The position numbers and the translations under genes are program-made. A stretch of DNA of 64,000 bases from Nilaparvata lugens (Eukaryota; Arthropoda; Insecta; Hemiptera; Delphacidae), in the NCBI RefSeq assembly GCF_014356525.2, contig NC_052514.1, positions 5,063,764 to 5,127,763 on the forward strand, written 5' to 3'. The notes beneath the pieces were generated by a model. The model was not told the DNA's origin, searched no databases, and worked only from the letters and a program-made list of their open reading frames with translations. Positions 54,097 to 63,875 of the stretch are shown piece by piece (the first letter of the stretch is position 1; each line of letters starts with the position of its first letter).

Positions 54097-54475
54097 TATT
54101 GAGGTTCACGTTTCAATTACAGTGCTGAAGAAAGATAGGAGAACAACGTTGCCGATCCTCTGTCTTGTCAATGCCTTCAAAAGACGGTAGCTGATACAGG
54201 TTTATTGATGTGATATTAGTTATTTATTTTCGTTTGAAATAATCAATTATATTTTATTAAGCAAGAAATTAAATTTTTCAATAATATTATAATGAGTTTA
54301 CATAATTAAGATTGATTATTTTGTAAATTAGTTATCAATTCTACATTGTTAAAAGACAATCTAGCAGCAGAACAAAGCGAGAAAGAGATAGCGCTATTCG
54401 CTTTGTTGAATGATAGACAAGGATAGCAATACCATTGCTAAACAAACACTGCCATTATAACGTGGACCTCACTAT
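54097..54475. mobile_element. TIR element family B, third copy
   Basis: The left end (TATATTGAGGTTCACGTTTC) is diverged. The right end GCCATTATAACGTGGACCTC then ACTA is intact. The interior matches 44756-45122, including GCTGATACAGGTTTATTGAT and TAGACAAGGATAGCAATACC. Confidence 0.8.
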
Positions 54476-54525
54476 AGGCTGACTATTTCAGCTTGTATCT
54501 AAACTACAAATATTATTGTATATTA

Positions 54526-54674
54526 TAATAAGAAAACAAAGATATTGTCAAATTTCACTAAAAATTTATTAAAAACTTTAAAACAGAACCATGGTTTCAC
54601 GTAGTTAAATTTAATTATGTAAACTTATTATAAATTTTTAGTGAAATTTGACAATATCTTTGTTTTCTTATTAT
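54526..54674. mobile_element. Foldback element with identical 40-bp arms
   Basis: The left arm ATAATAAGAAAACAAAGATA and TTGTCAAATTTCACTAAAAA pairs base for base with the right arm TTTTTAGTGAAATTTGACAA and TATCTTTGTTTTCTTATTAT. A 55-60-base AT-rich loop lies between. Non-coding and probably recent. Confidence 0.8.
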
Positions 54675-55175
54675 GGAGAGATTTCACAACATCACCATCA
54701 ATATTCTACTAATTTTATCATTGTATATTATTGCTTTGCCAATAATTGCGTTCATTATAACATCCAATGTTTCCAGCAATATGGAATTTGACTTTATTTC
54801 AACTATTCATATTATAGAATTGATAATCCATGTGTTCGTTATTAATGCTAGGAGATGATTGTGATTATTAGTAATTCGATTGTGCATCAACTTTACATTA
54901 TTCCTAAGTGCAGACGCCTAGACCATTACTGACTGTACTCCAGTATTCTAAGGAGCCAATTTAGCAAAGCGAATCCTCAAAGTAGAGAGACTTAATTATA
55001 CATAGGATTGGAGCTTAAACATATATACAGTCTTCAGGGAATGTTTATGATGCAAGTTTCTATGTGACTAGTAATGCATAGCGTGTTAAACCTATTAACA
55101 GACGCTTGCAATATGCTTTGATAATGTTATTCAAAATTCAACCTTGCGAGATGAGCTGATGATACAGTGGGATAT
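54675..55175. other. No gene recognised; short hydrophobic ORF
   Basis: The plus-strand frame at 54673-54858 is rich in Ile and Leu (for example NILLILSLYIIALPIIAFII) and could form a membrane helix on paper, but AT-rich DNA makes such residues by chance and no start or neighbour supports it. Confidence 0.35.
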
Positions 55176-55177
55176 CT

Positions 55178-55268
55178 ATAGAGATTCACTTCAAACATTC
55201 AGCAGTCGTCAAATATAAGGCATCAATGTTTTCAATTCAACTAATGCTGACTTTCTCATGTGAGCCTC
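55178..55268. repeat. Family C palindrome
   Basis: AGATTCACTTCAAACATTCA then GCAG, with CAACTAATGCTGACTTTCTC on the far side, the same small palindrome layout. Confidence 0.45.
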
Positions 55269-55414
55269 AGTTTACTATCTTATGTTAATATTTTGAATCA
55301 AATTGGAATAAATTGTGGTAGAATTTTGATGAATTGAAGATCTGTCGATTTGAATGTTGAATCTTTTCACTTCATCCAACTGATTTCATCAATTTATCCT
55401 TCAACCTCTGATAT

Positions 55415-55632
55415 GTCCAAAGCTCCGCCAATTTATGTAGATGCATAACAATATTATCTATAGTTATCACAAATTGCTTTTTTCATATCATATACAGTTC
55501 AATAATAATTTTCCTAGTCTATATTATGTAAATTCATCTATAATTTTGCTGCATTGTAAGCTATTGTATATAAGTGTATAAGCAAGTATATATTGTAATC
55601 TACATGAATAAAGTACTCAATCAATCAATCAA
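55415..55632 (+). mobile_element. Non-LTR retrotransposon 3' end, third copy
   Basis: Begins GATATGTCCAAAGCTCCGCC and ends ATGAATAAAGTACTC then (AATC)n. It is over 90 percent like 15125-15352 by eye and is 5'-truncated at a different point. Confidence 0.75.
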
Positions 55633-55714
55633 CCTCCCTCTAACTGTTCATAATATCTATTAAATAATTCAGAATACGACAGGCTGAAGCCCAAAACGAT
55701 TCATCATTATTATC

Positions 55715-56115
55715 TTTACTGATTCATACAATAATCACATCATCAAAATGATAGGGAGAGAAAAAAAATAGGTAACCTTTTGCTATTACTCTCCCAAATT
55801 TAGATAACTTAAGGTTACACATAATCCGAAATAGTTCAAGTCATGTAGTTGTTCACTTCACAAAATTTTCATCACGTAAGGTAAAAATGAGGTAACAATA
55901 CCTCATAAAAATAAGCTAGCCTTTTGCCATTCCTCTCCCAAATTCAGATGAGTTACACATAGTCCGAAATAGGTTAAGTCATGTAGTTGTCCACTTCACA
56001 AAATTTTCAGTCCTTAATTATTTTCAGAAAGTAGATTTTTAAATTTAGATGCTCTAGAACCAAGCATAAAAGGAATATTCCTCATTATTATCACCAAATA
56101 TTATTATTAGATTGT
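55715..56115 (-). repeat. Family K, two partial copies in tandem
   Basis: The order TGATAGGGAGAGAAAAAAAA, AGGTAACCTTTTGCTATTAC, TAGTTGTTCACTTCACAAAA appears at 55748-55866. A second, shorter start at 55880 repeats GCCATTCCTCTCCCAAATTC, TAGTTGTCCACTTCACAAAA and continues to AGATTTTTAAATTTAGATGC. Confidence 0.7.
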
Positions 56116-56319
56116 AACTCTAATACAAACAACAGTCAAAATGTAGCCAGATTATGTCACTTTCACATTTTTGAGTTATACTCCAGTTTACAATTCAAAC
56201 AAATAAAACAATGAAATAAAGATGCAAGCTCTATTATAATACGTTTAACTGTTTAAGGCAGTTAATACTATAAGGCATATAAACTTTTTAATCGTGATAT
56301 TTTTCAAAGATTTTTAATT

Positions 56320-56812
56320 CGTATATCATCAAGCTAACAAAATGAAAAAGTTTTTTCGGGGAATATGTTTTTTCTGATCATTACTTTTTGAGATATGAGC
56401 GCCTAAAGTTTAAATTTTTGGGACAGAACATTTAAATTTCGGTACGATATAATTCCATGAGATGTAGAGGATGGATTCTTCATGGTATTGTTGATCTAGT
56501 AAAACAAAAATTTTCTGGAAATATCAATTTTTGGAAAATTTATTCAATTTACCAAAAATAACTCAACTGAAAGTTATTTTTAGTAAACTGAATAACTATC
56601 TTAAAAATTGATATTTTCAGATAATTTTTGTTTTACTAAATCTATGAGAAATCTATCCTCTAAATCTCATGGATTCTTCTCTTACCGAATTTGAAATGTT
56701 CTGTCCCAAAAATTTTAACTTTAGGCGCTCATATCTCAAAGAGTAATGATCAAAAAAAAAAAAAATATTTTCCTGAGAAAACTTTTTCATTTTGATAGCT
56801 TACTACTTACTT
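56320..56812. mobile_element. Large imperfect palindrome, about 490 bases
   Basis: The left arm has AAGCTAACAAAATGAAAAAG, GAGATATGAGCGCCTAAAGT and GGGACAGAACATTT. The right arm has their inverses AAATGTTCTGTCCC, ACTTTAGGCGCTCATATCTC and CTTTTTCATTTTGATAGCTT. The centre lies near 56570 (ATAACTCAACTGAAAGTTAT). It is a foldback-type element or a transcribed hairpin source, with no ORF. Confidence 0.75.
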
Positions 56813-56960
56813 CTTTAGCACCATGTATTTAAACTGTTGGTATTTATTCAATGGGAGGCGATGGTTTTGTAGAGGACAGTTGACACTTATAATACTGAAT
56901 CTCACTATGAAACCATAGAGAATAGAATGTAATGATTTCATTACATGTTGATTACAGACT
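56813..56960. other. Short spacer
   Basis: No feature seen. Confidence 0.4.
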
Positions 56961-57177
56961 AATATCGGGGGACCGAGCTTTGCTCGGAGTAGAATAGCAT
57001 GAAAAAATTATTAAAAAAGAAGAAATTATAATTATATAATTTATAGTTCATACAGAAATGTTCCATCTAATCACAGTAAATTGGATCAATTCCCAGAGAA
57101 ATGCAAAATTTCCTCTCACAAAGGCCTGGTTGCACAAAAGACGGTTAAATTTTAATCCTGATTGATTTCACGTGAAC
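56961..57177 (-). mobile_element. Family H fragment, 3' end
   Basis: Reads AATATCGGGGGACCGAGCTT then TGCTCGGAGTAG, continuing into GGCCTGGTTGCACAAAAGAC and GTTAAATTTTAATCCTGATT. It stops where MITE D begins. Confidence 0.65.
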
Positions 57178-57440
57178 CATAGAGAAACTATAGTGTAAGT
57201 AGATATCCCGTGGTATAGGACGTTTATGTTGCAACTTTTAATGTTATCTCAAGCCGATAGTCCACGTAGTTATTTTCATGAAGCTGTGTGACGCTCGTAT
57301 CTCTCATATTGTGCCGTTCATTCACTCTTACCCCAACAAAACAGTAGAAATCGATAATAATCGGCTTGAGATAACAGTAAAAGTTGCGACATAAACGAAC
57401 TATACCATGGGATATCTACTTATGCTATTGTTTCTCTATG
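57178..57440. mobile_element. MITE family D, second copy
   Basis: Ends are CATAGAGAAACTATAGTGTA and GCTATTGTTTCTCTATG, and the arms run inward through AGTAGATATCCCGTGGTATA. It abuts a family H fragment on the left. A matching target duplication is not visible here. Confidence 0.85.
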
Positions 57441-58047
57441 ATGATATACAAATCGAGAAACTTGGAAAAATATCACGAGTAGAAAGTTTATTTTTAGCCT
57501 TTGCACAGCCTTAAAGGATCAATGTTGAAAGTAGCATTGACCGATTACTTATTTACTCCATAATTTTCTTATTTATTCATTTACCATTTGTTTTCTTTTT
57601 TTCTAATTCCTCATCACTTCCCCATATTGTCTCATTTATTCATTATCTCCTCCATTATTCTCCTTCTTCTCCTTGTTTTTTTTTTGTTTTAATTCCTTAT
57701 CGAATACTAGAAATTTGAGGTCATGTCAGGCTTCATGTGTCACAATATGTCACAGTGGCCTGTATACAATTTATTAAGCCTCATTGTAAATGTTTATGAA
57801 CCAGTTGGAACGTAACGATCCGCCAAAACCAGAAACTAATTAGACCAACCGTTTTAAAAAGCTCACTTGCTACTGATCGTAAACATAAACAACACACAGA
57901 GATCCTACTCGAAAATTGGGGGGCAGTTTATTGGCGAGCTAATGAATTTTCTTGGAACCAGTCTTGCTTTAAAGTGTGAATCAGCGGCTGACTGTTTTGA
58001 AATACAGTAGCTCTGTCTGTATTGGGAACTCACTTTCTATAACATAA
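57441..58047. other. No gene recognised
   Basis: Pyrimidine-rich at 57590-57690; otherwise no feature. Confidence 0.4.
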
Positions 58048-58875
58048 CTAGCTGTCAGGCTCGCTTCGCTCGCCATATCCGTCTAGCAAGGGGGCTCCGC
58101 CCCTTGGACCCCCGACTGGATTGTCCAAATGAGATCAGCGGGCTCGCTTCGCTCGCCTGTATGTAGACCTCAGCGGAACCTCTGTACCGAATTCTGGACC
58201 CCGACTGGATTGTCCAAAAATGAGATCAGCGGGCTCGCCTGTATGTAGACCTCAGCGGAAACTCTGTACCGAATTTGAACGTATTATGTCAATATTGATC
58301 TCAAGAGAAACACCTGTTTCTATATCGGCGTATCTTTGGCAAACAAAATCCTTCCACCTCAGCTAAACCTGTGTACTGAGTTTTTTTAAATATATTTCCA
58401 TCTATTATTGAAAAAGGTGAGGAAACGCAGAAAAGCTGAGAAAACGCTAATTTTGGCTAATTGGATAAATTTGTATTTAGGAGGTCCTGGATAAATGCAT
58501 TGCAATCTTCAACTTGGTGCCAACCTAACAAAGTCAACTCAACTTGATGCCATCTTGACAAAATTTCGAAGAGGTACTCTCTCTAGATTATAGTTCTATA
58601 TTAACATATGGTATGGACATTTCAATTATAATTTTAAGATATTGGAATAAGAAGAATATACATGCTAAAAGACGAACTTTAACCCCTTAAAAACCACCCT
58701 TGAAGTTGAAATATCGCCAGAATATTTCTTAGTGCGCCTCTAAAGGGCCAACTGGACATACCTACCAAATTTGAACGTTTTTGGTCAGGTAGATTTTTAG
58801 TTCTGCGAGTGAGTGAGTGAGTGAGTCAGTCAGTCAGTCAGTGAGTGAGTGCCATTTCGCTTCTATATATATAGA
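58048..58875 (-). mobile_element. Helitron (family I) with canonical ends
   Basis: Read on the minus strand, the host base A is followed by 5' TCTATATATATAGAAGCGAA. The 3' end is GGCGAGCGAAGCGAGCC, TGACAG, then CTAG and host T. This satisfies the Helitron rules: insertion between A and T, TC start, CTRR end, and a hairpin a few bases before the end. A (GAGT/CAGT)n tract lies about 20 bases inside the 5' end. Near the 3' end, blocks around AATGAGATCAGCGGGCTCGC are duplicated. No Rep/helicase gene, so non-autonomous. Confidence 0.88.
58800..58850 (+). repeat. (GAGT)n/(CAGT)n tract in the Helitron
   Basis: GTGAGTGAGTGAGTGAGTCA then GTCAGTCAGTCAGTGAGTGA. The same tract lies at 39478-39513 and 47440-47475 at the same distance from the 5' end. 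Confidence 0.9.
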
Positions 58876-58969
58876 TATATAAATTGAATGGATACATATG
58901 AATTACATAGCATTATACATTTTATAATATACTGTACAGGTTTAATGATAAACCTCCATTCTTGTGATG

Positions 58970-59415
58970 TGGCTTTTATTCTTTATTGATCCATACAATA
59001 AGTACATCATAAAAATGATAGGGAGAGAGAAATAAGGTAACCTTGTGCTATTCCTCTCTCAAATTTAGATAAGGCTACACATAGTTCGAAATACGTTAAA
59101 GCTGCGTTTACACCAAACTTATTAACAAAATGCTTATTTTTCCCTCTTTATAGATTCTATTAGATTAAACGGAGCTTGAGAAACACATATGCACATCATG
59201 TGTATGATAAGTTATGTTCAATCTAATAGAATCTATAAGGACGGAAAAATAAACATATTGTTGATAACTTTGGTGTAAACGCAACTTTATTCTTGTAGTT
59301 GTTCGCTTAATTAATTATTTTTTTACAAAGTAGATTTAATTAAGATGCTTCAAAACCAAACATAGAAGAAATAATATTTCACATTATTATCACCAAAACA
59401 GGAAATATCAAATAT
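58970..59415 (-). repeat. Family K copy split by a MITE
   Basis: The left part (TGATAGGGAGAGAGAAATAA, AGGTAACCTTGTGCTATTCC, CACATAGTTCGAAATACGTT) and right part (TTCTTGTAGTTGTTCGCTTA, AAGATGCTTCAAAACCAAAC) form one K element when the 190-base MITE F between them is removed. Confidence 0.75.
59097..59288. mobile_element. Palindromic MITE family F, copy 2, inside family K
   Basis: The left end is TAAAGCTGCGTTTACACCAA and the right end is TTGGTGTAAACGCAACTTTA. Inner arms AGATTCTATTAGATTAAACG and TTCAATCTAATAGAATCTAT pair. It interrupts family K, whose other copies show the empty site GTTAAGTCTTGTAG. TA lies at both borders. Confidence 0.88.
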
Positions 59416-59674
59416 TGAAGAAATAATTTTGCAGGAACAAAAACAAACTTAATATTCTAAAAGCACAGATAGTAGGCTAGCAAATATTAGACTCAATTCC
59501 TTATTACAAGATTATCATATTGAACAAGTAGTTACTAGAATAAGTCACCCCAATTCCATTTCAATGTTCTACATAACATACTACTAGACAGAAAATTTGA
59601 GAGATGTCGTTAGAAGAGATTCAGTTTGAAGAAACTTGAGTTTCGTTTGAAACTTGGAAAAATGTTCTAGTTGA

Positions 59675-60222
59675 TTAGACTAGGATGATGAACTGGTAGT
59701 TTTGAATACCATAAGATTTTTTAGAGGTTTGATTTTCAGTCAAATGGTCTATAATGCTCTCAAGCTTCATGAATCCAGATTCTTCTTCTTCTGCTAGTGC
59801 CTTTTCTTTCCGAATATTGGCGATCAGCCTGACTATAGATATCTTATTTACAGCCATCCTGAAAAGTTCTGTTGTAGTTTTGGAGAACCAGGTACGCAGG
59901 TTTTTCAGCCATGATATTCTCCTTCTTGCTGGTCCTCTTCTGCCATAGATCTTTCCTTGGAGAACGGATTTCAGCAGGCCGTATTTTTCTTCATTGCGCA
60001 TGATATGGCCAAAATATGCAAGCTTCCTGCTCTTGATTATGTTCATCACTTCCAAATCCTTATCCATTCGCTCCAATACAGCTTTGTTGGTCACTCTGTC
60101 CATCCATGAAATTCTCATCACACTTCTATACAGCCACATCTCAAAAGCCTCGAGTCTTTTTTCAGTTGACTTGGTCAATGTCCATGACTCCATCCCTGCT
60201 GTTCTAAATTGCCGTTCAATAC
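59675..60222 (-). pseudogene. LINE ORF2 C-terminal fragment (endonuclease-RT type)
   Basis: The minus-strand frame gives GMESWTLTKSTEKRLEAFE, MWLYRSVMRISWMDRVTN, KSRKLAYFGHIMRNEEKYG and GRRGPARRRISWLKNL. This is the region after the reverse-transcriptase palm in many insect LINE ORF2 proteins (the WTLTK.. LEAFEMW .. RISW .. HI(M/A)R pattern). The catalytic palm is absent. The frame is open for about 180 codons to a stop at 59675. Clade is not certain. The 5' side ends where a Jockey-type fragment of opposite orientation begins. Confidence 0.75.
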
Positions 60223-61300
60223 TGTATGCCTGATGACACAACATTTATCAATAAATGTACTGACCTTCAAAAATCTTAAAAATCTAACTGAGACCACTCT
60301 GATGCAAGCAGCGACATGGTTTAGGGCTAACGGCTTCATGCTCAACGAGAATAAAACACAGACTATGCACTTCACCCTTAGAGGTGGCTTAGATTGTGTG
60401 GATGCAATAAGCGATGTAAAATTTCTGGGGATATTCATTGACAGATATTTGACTTGGGAAGCTCATATTATTATATATCAAGCAAACTTTCAAGAGTGAT
60501 TTATCTGATCAGACAACTGAAAAATCATGTTCCAGATAATTATTTGAGATGATATATTTTGCCTTTTTTCAGAGTATTGCAACATATGGCATACTACTGT
60601 GGGGAAATAGTAGTCATGCAGAAAATATTTTATTATTGCAAAAGAAGGTGGTCAGGGTTTTAACTGATTCTCATAGACTAGCACACTGTAAGCCTCTTTT
60701 CGTCCAGCTTAGAATAATGACAATAGTGAATTTTTACATTTATACTGTGTCGTTGCATGTTAAAAAAAACTCATCCAATTTAAAATTAAGGCATCAAACT
60801 CATAGCTACAACACAAGAAATGTCATAGGATTGATATTCCTATCATAGGTTATCCAAAACAGCCAAAAGTTATGATACATTTGGTATAAAAATTTGCAAT
60901 AAATTACCTACAGATTTAATATCAGAGACAGAAAAGAAATTAAGACGAGATTATTGAATTGGCTTGTGATAAATCCTTTTTATAGTGTTGAAGAGTTCTT
61001 TGAGAGTGAAATAATGTTGCTTAGAGTTGAGAGGTTTCTATTTGTATTATATATTGTTCTAAAGGCTCAAGTTGTGCTGTAAGGAATATGTTTTGTACAT
61101 TCAAATGAATATTGTTAATGTATTTGTAAAATCCAATTGACTTACAGTTTACTTAGGTACTGTATTATTTTAAGACTCAGTAATGTAATTTTGTATGTAC
61201 AATTGCTGTAAAATTTGATTTTTATCTTTTGTCTTACTGTAATCAATATTTGACTTTGCCTATTGTTCTAAGAATTTAACGGCAATAAAATCATATTTAT
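60215..61300 (+). pseudogene. Jockey-type LINE, 3' part with broken RT
   Basis: It begins at the catalytic motif: ILYA then DDTTF (60219-60246), with one extra T between A and D. After a second frameshift come NLTETTLMQAATWFRANGF, MLNENKTQTMHF and VKFLGIFIDRYLTWEAHI. Then LIRQLKNHVPDNYLR, FFQSIATYGILLWGNSSH, VRVLTDSHRLAHCKPLF and SVEEFFESEIM finish the ORF. These are the palm, thumb and C-terminal segments typical of Jockey-clade reverse transcriptases. The frame is broken several times. A 3' untranslated region runs to AATAAAATCATATTTATT and a (TTTA)n tail. Confidence 0.85.
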
Positions 61301-61330
61301 TTATTTATTTATTTATTTATTATTTATTTA
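61285..61330 (+). repeat. (TTTA)n tail of the Jockey-type LINE
   Basis: About 40 bases of TTTA repeats directly after the AATAAA of the LINE, as expected of a target-primed insertion tail. Confidence 0.85.
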
Positions 61331-61627
61331 TCCCATTGAGAGAATGTAGCAGATTAACAGAAGTCAAAATACTAAAGATCTTGCACTACTTGGACATAGA
61401 TGAGTGTACATAGTATTATTTGTTGAATCGAAATGGCTTCTTTTTCTCCTTTCAAACAGGGGTTAGGCAACTGCGTGTTCCAACTTACATTCAACTTATA
61501 AGGAAAAAATGCATAAATCTCAATATAATGAATTTTAAAATCTGTTCCATTAATTCTGAATGATTAAATAATTTTGAAGCCTCTACAAATAGGTTGATGA
61601 ATAGCACAGATTTATTGATTATGATCA
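61331..61627. other. No gene recognised
   Basis: No supported feature. Confidence 0.4.
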
Positions 61628-62361
61628 AGCTGCATTTACACCGAAGTCAATAACACAAGCTTTTAACATTTTTGTTATCAACTGATGTTAATTACAAAAG
61701 TTAATATCATCATGTTGAGTTGCGTTTACACCGGATTCGATAACATGAGTTATTAATAAAAAGTTGTCAACTTGACTGATTCGACAAAAAATTATCTTGA
61801 AAAAAATTTATAACTCGTGTTTTCAACAGAAAATTCCTTGTTATTAACAAGATTTATGTTATCCATCGAGAGTCGGTAACTTTTGTTAATAACAGGTCCC
61901 AACTTCAGCTGTTCCCTAATAACTACAGCTGCAGACAAAACACGTGACAAAGTTATTAACTTTTGTTGATAACAAAACTAGCAGCCGAAAGAAAATGTTT
62001 AAAACATTAAAACTTATGTTGAAAACTTTTGTTTTAAACTCTGGTGTAAACGCATTATAATATTTATTTACATTAGATCAGTGATGAAGAACATTATTTT
62101 AATGATCACACACATGTTTCAATTCAAATTTGAAGACAATTTTTTGCTTTTTATTCCGGCTGTTGTATCATATGTATAGTTTAAATGAAATCATGTGGAA
62201 GTCAATTATATTGATAACAAGATCTTGTTGATAACAAGGAATTTTCTGTTAGAAACATGAGTTATTAACTTTTGTCAAGATAAATTTTTGACGATTCAGT
62301 CAAGGTAATAGCTTTTTTGTTAATAACTCGTGTTATTAACTCCGGTGTAAACGCAGCTTTA
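61628..62361. mobile_element. Nested palindromic elements with GCTGCGTTTACACC ends
   Basis: The outer ends are AAGCTGCATTTACACCGAAG and CTCCGGTGTAAACGCAGCTT. Inside lie another left end, GAGTTGCGTTTACACCGG (61717), and right end, ACTCTGGTGTAAACGCATT (62038-62056). Further inverted blocks such as GTTATTAACAAGAT / ATCTTGTTGATAAC are present. It looks like one family F relative inserted in, or duplicated within, another. Non-coding. Confidence 0.75.
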
Positions 62362-62950
62362 GACATTCTGCAGAATTTTAAAAAGAGTTTATCAGAGATT
62401 GACAATGGTGTAATAACCGAAATCGGTCTCTCTAAGTATCAATGAATCTGTGGTTTTTGACAATTTCTTAGTCTATTTCATCCAATATGAATTATTACCA
62501 CAATATCAACTTCTCAACTACTCAAAAAAAAAAGAAAAGTTCACATTTCTGATAAACTTTTGAAAATTGTCATACACACATTATCTTGCTACATAGCGAT
62601 CGAAGTCAATTTATTATTGAGAATCTTCTACAAGATTTCTCTTTCAATTTTCCTTCATCACAATGATGTAAGCTATAAAATATCTCAATAAACATTATGT
62701 GATATAGCATAGGCTGTTAGTTTAGCATAAAACAACATCTTTAGATGACACAAGATTTGTCACAACACCTGACTCCATCAATCCTACATCCAGCAACATA
62801 CCCCATGCTCAGAATTACATAAATGGCAATACATAGTGGGCAGCTAGATTGGGGATCTTTAGTTTGATTGTTCTTATATCATCGGCAGTTAAGTCACACA
62901 TACTCAGCTGACTAGTTGTATTGGTGACCGCTTTCTTCGGGTAGTATGTG
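62362..62950. other. No gene recognised
   Basis: GACAATGGTGTAATAACCGA then AATCGG near 62400 resembles the ATGGTGTAAACCGAAAC core of the MITE at 7507. The rest is AT-rich. Confidence 0.4.
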
Positions 62951-63140
62951 ACCGATGTGTTATGGCTCATTTCCTGCTTCCTGAGTCACAGTTGGGTTCT
63001 TCTCAGATGAGAGAGAGCGAGAGAGCGAGCGATAGTGAGAGTGTGAGAGAGGGAAATCGTGAAGCTGTTGCCGTTTGCTTGGTTGCTTGCTGTTTATCAC
63101 GTAGTAGGCTAGTGAGTATCTTGTTATTAACTGCCGCTTT
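62951..63140. other. GAGAGCGAGC-rich patch upstream of a LINE fragment
   Basis: A short GAGAG/GCGAG low-complexity run at 63008-63060 lies in less AT-rich sequence. The open frame across it has no domain. Confidence 0.4.
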
Positions 63141-63144
63141 TTGG

Positions 63145-63875
63145 CCTACAAACGAAGTGAAGTGGTACCTGAGAATCCAATATTATTCTACAATATAATG
63201 AAAGTTATGACATTGGATGATGTTAAACTTCAGTCTAGTCTCGGTCAAAGTTCAGACTGTCAAGAGGAGTGCGGCAGGGAGATGCTCTATCAGCAACTCT
63301 CTTCAATATTGCCATTCAGAAGGTACTGGAAAGTGTGACCAACACAGGTTGCATTGTTCACAAATCTAGACAAATCTGTGCATATGCCGACGATCTTGTA
63401 CCCATTGCCAGAAACGAAAGAGAGCTGGAAGGTATGTTCGAGGAGCTCCTGATGGGAGGGAAGGAGATGGGCTGGATGTAAATGCAGAAAAAACTAAGCA
63501 TATGATAACAAGAAATGCTGCTCGAAGAGTAAATGTCTTCGAAGCTGGAGAATGGTCCTTTAAAAGCATACAACATACCTGGGTGTTGACGTGAATAGTG
63601 CCAATAAAGTGAGTGACGAGATAAGACAGAGATTGATAGCTGGAAATCGTGCCTACTTTCCGAATATTAAATTGATTACCTCTTGTTCACTATCTAGAGC
63701 AACCAAGCTCAAAATTTACAAGACACTGGTAAGACCAATAATCACATACGGTTCAGAAACCTGGAATTTAACTGCAGTTGATACCACCAACTGAGAGTTT
63801 TCGAAAGGAAGATTATTAGGCGCATATATGAAGGCATCAATGACAATGGAGTCTGGAGGAGACGGTCAAATGATG
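63145..63875 (+). pseudogene. LINE reverse-transcriptase fragment
   Basis: Motifs in order: TLDDVKLQSSLGQS (after 63200), then with a frameshift GVRQGDALSATLFNIAIQKV (RT motif with RQGD) and QICAYADDLVPIARNEREL, the catalytic YADD. Next are another frameshift, EKTKHMITRNAARRVNVFEA, LSRATKLKIYKTLVRPIITY, GSETWNLTAVDTTN and, after a stop, ELRVFERKIIRRIYEGINDN. This is the palm-to-thumb part of an insect endonuclease-RT LINE, of a different subfamily from the fragment at 59675. At least three breaks make it inactive. It is cut at about 63875 by another repeat. Confidence 0.85.

Noticed and set aside
54673..54858. Short hydrophobic membrane-like ORF
   Set aside because: Ile/Leu/Tyr-rich frames are expected in AT-rich DNA; it starts next to a foldback end and has no supporting context.
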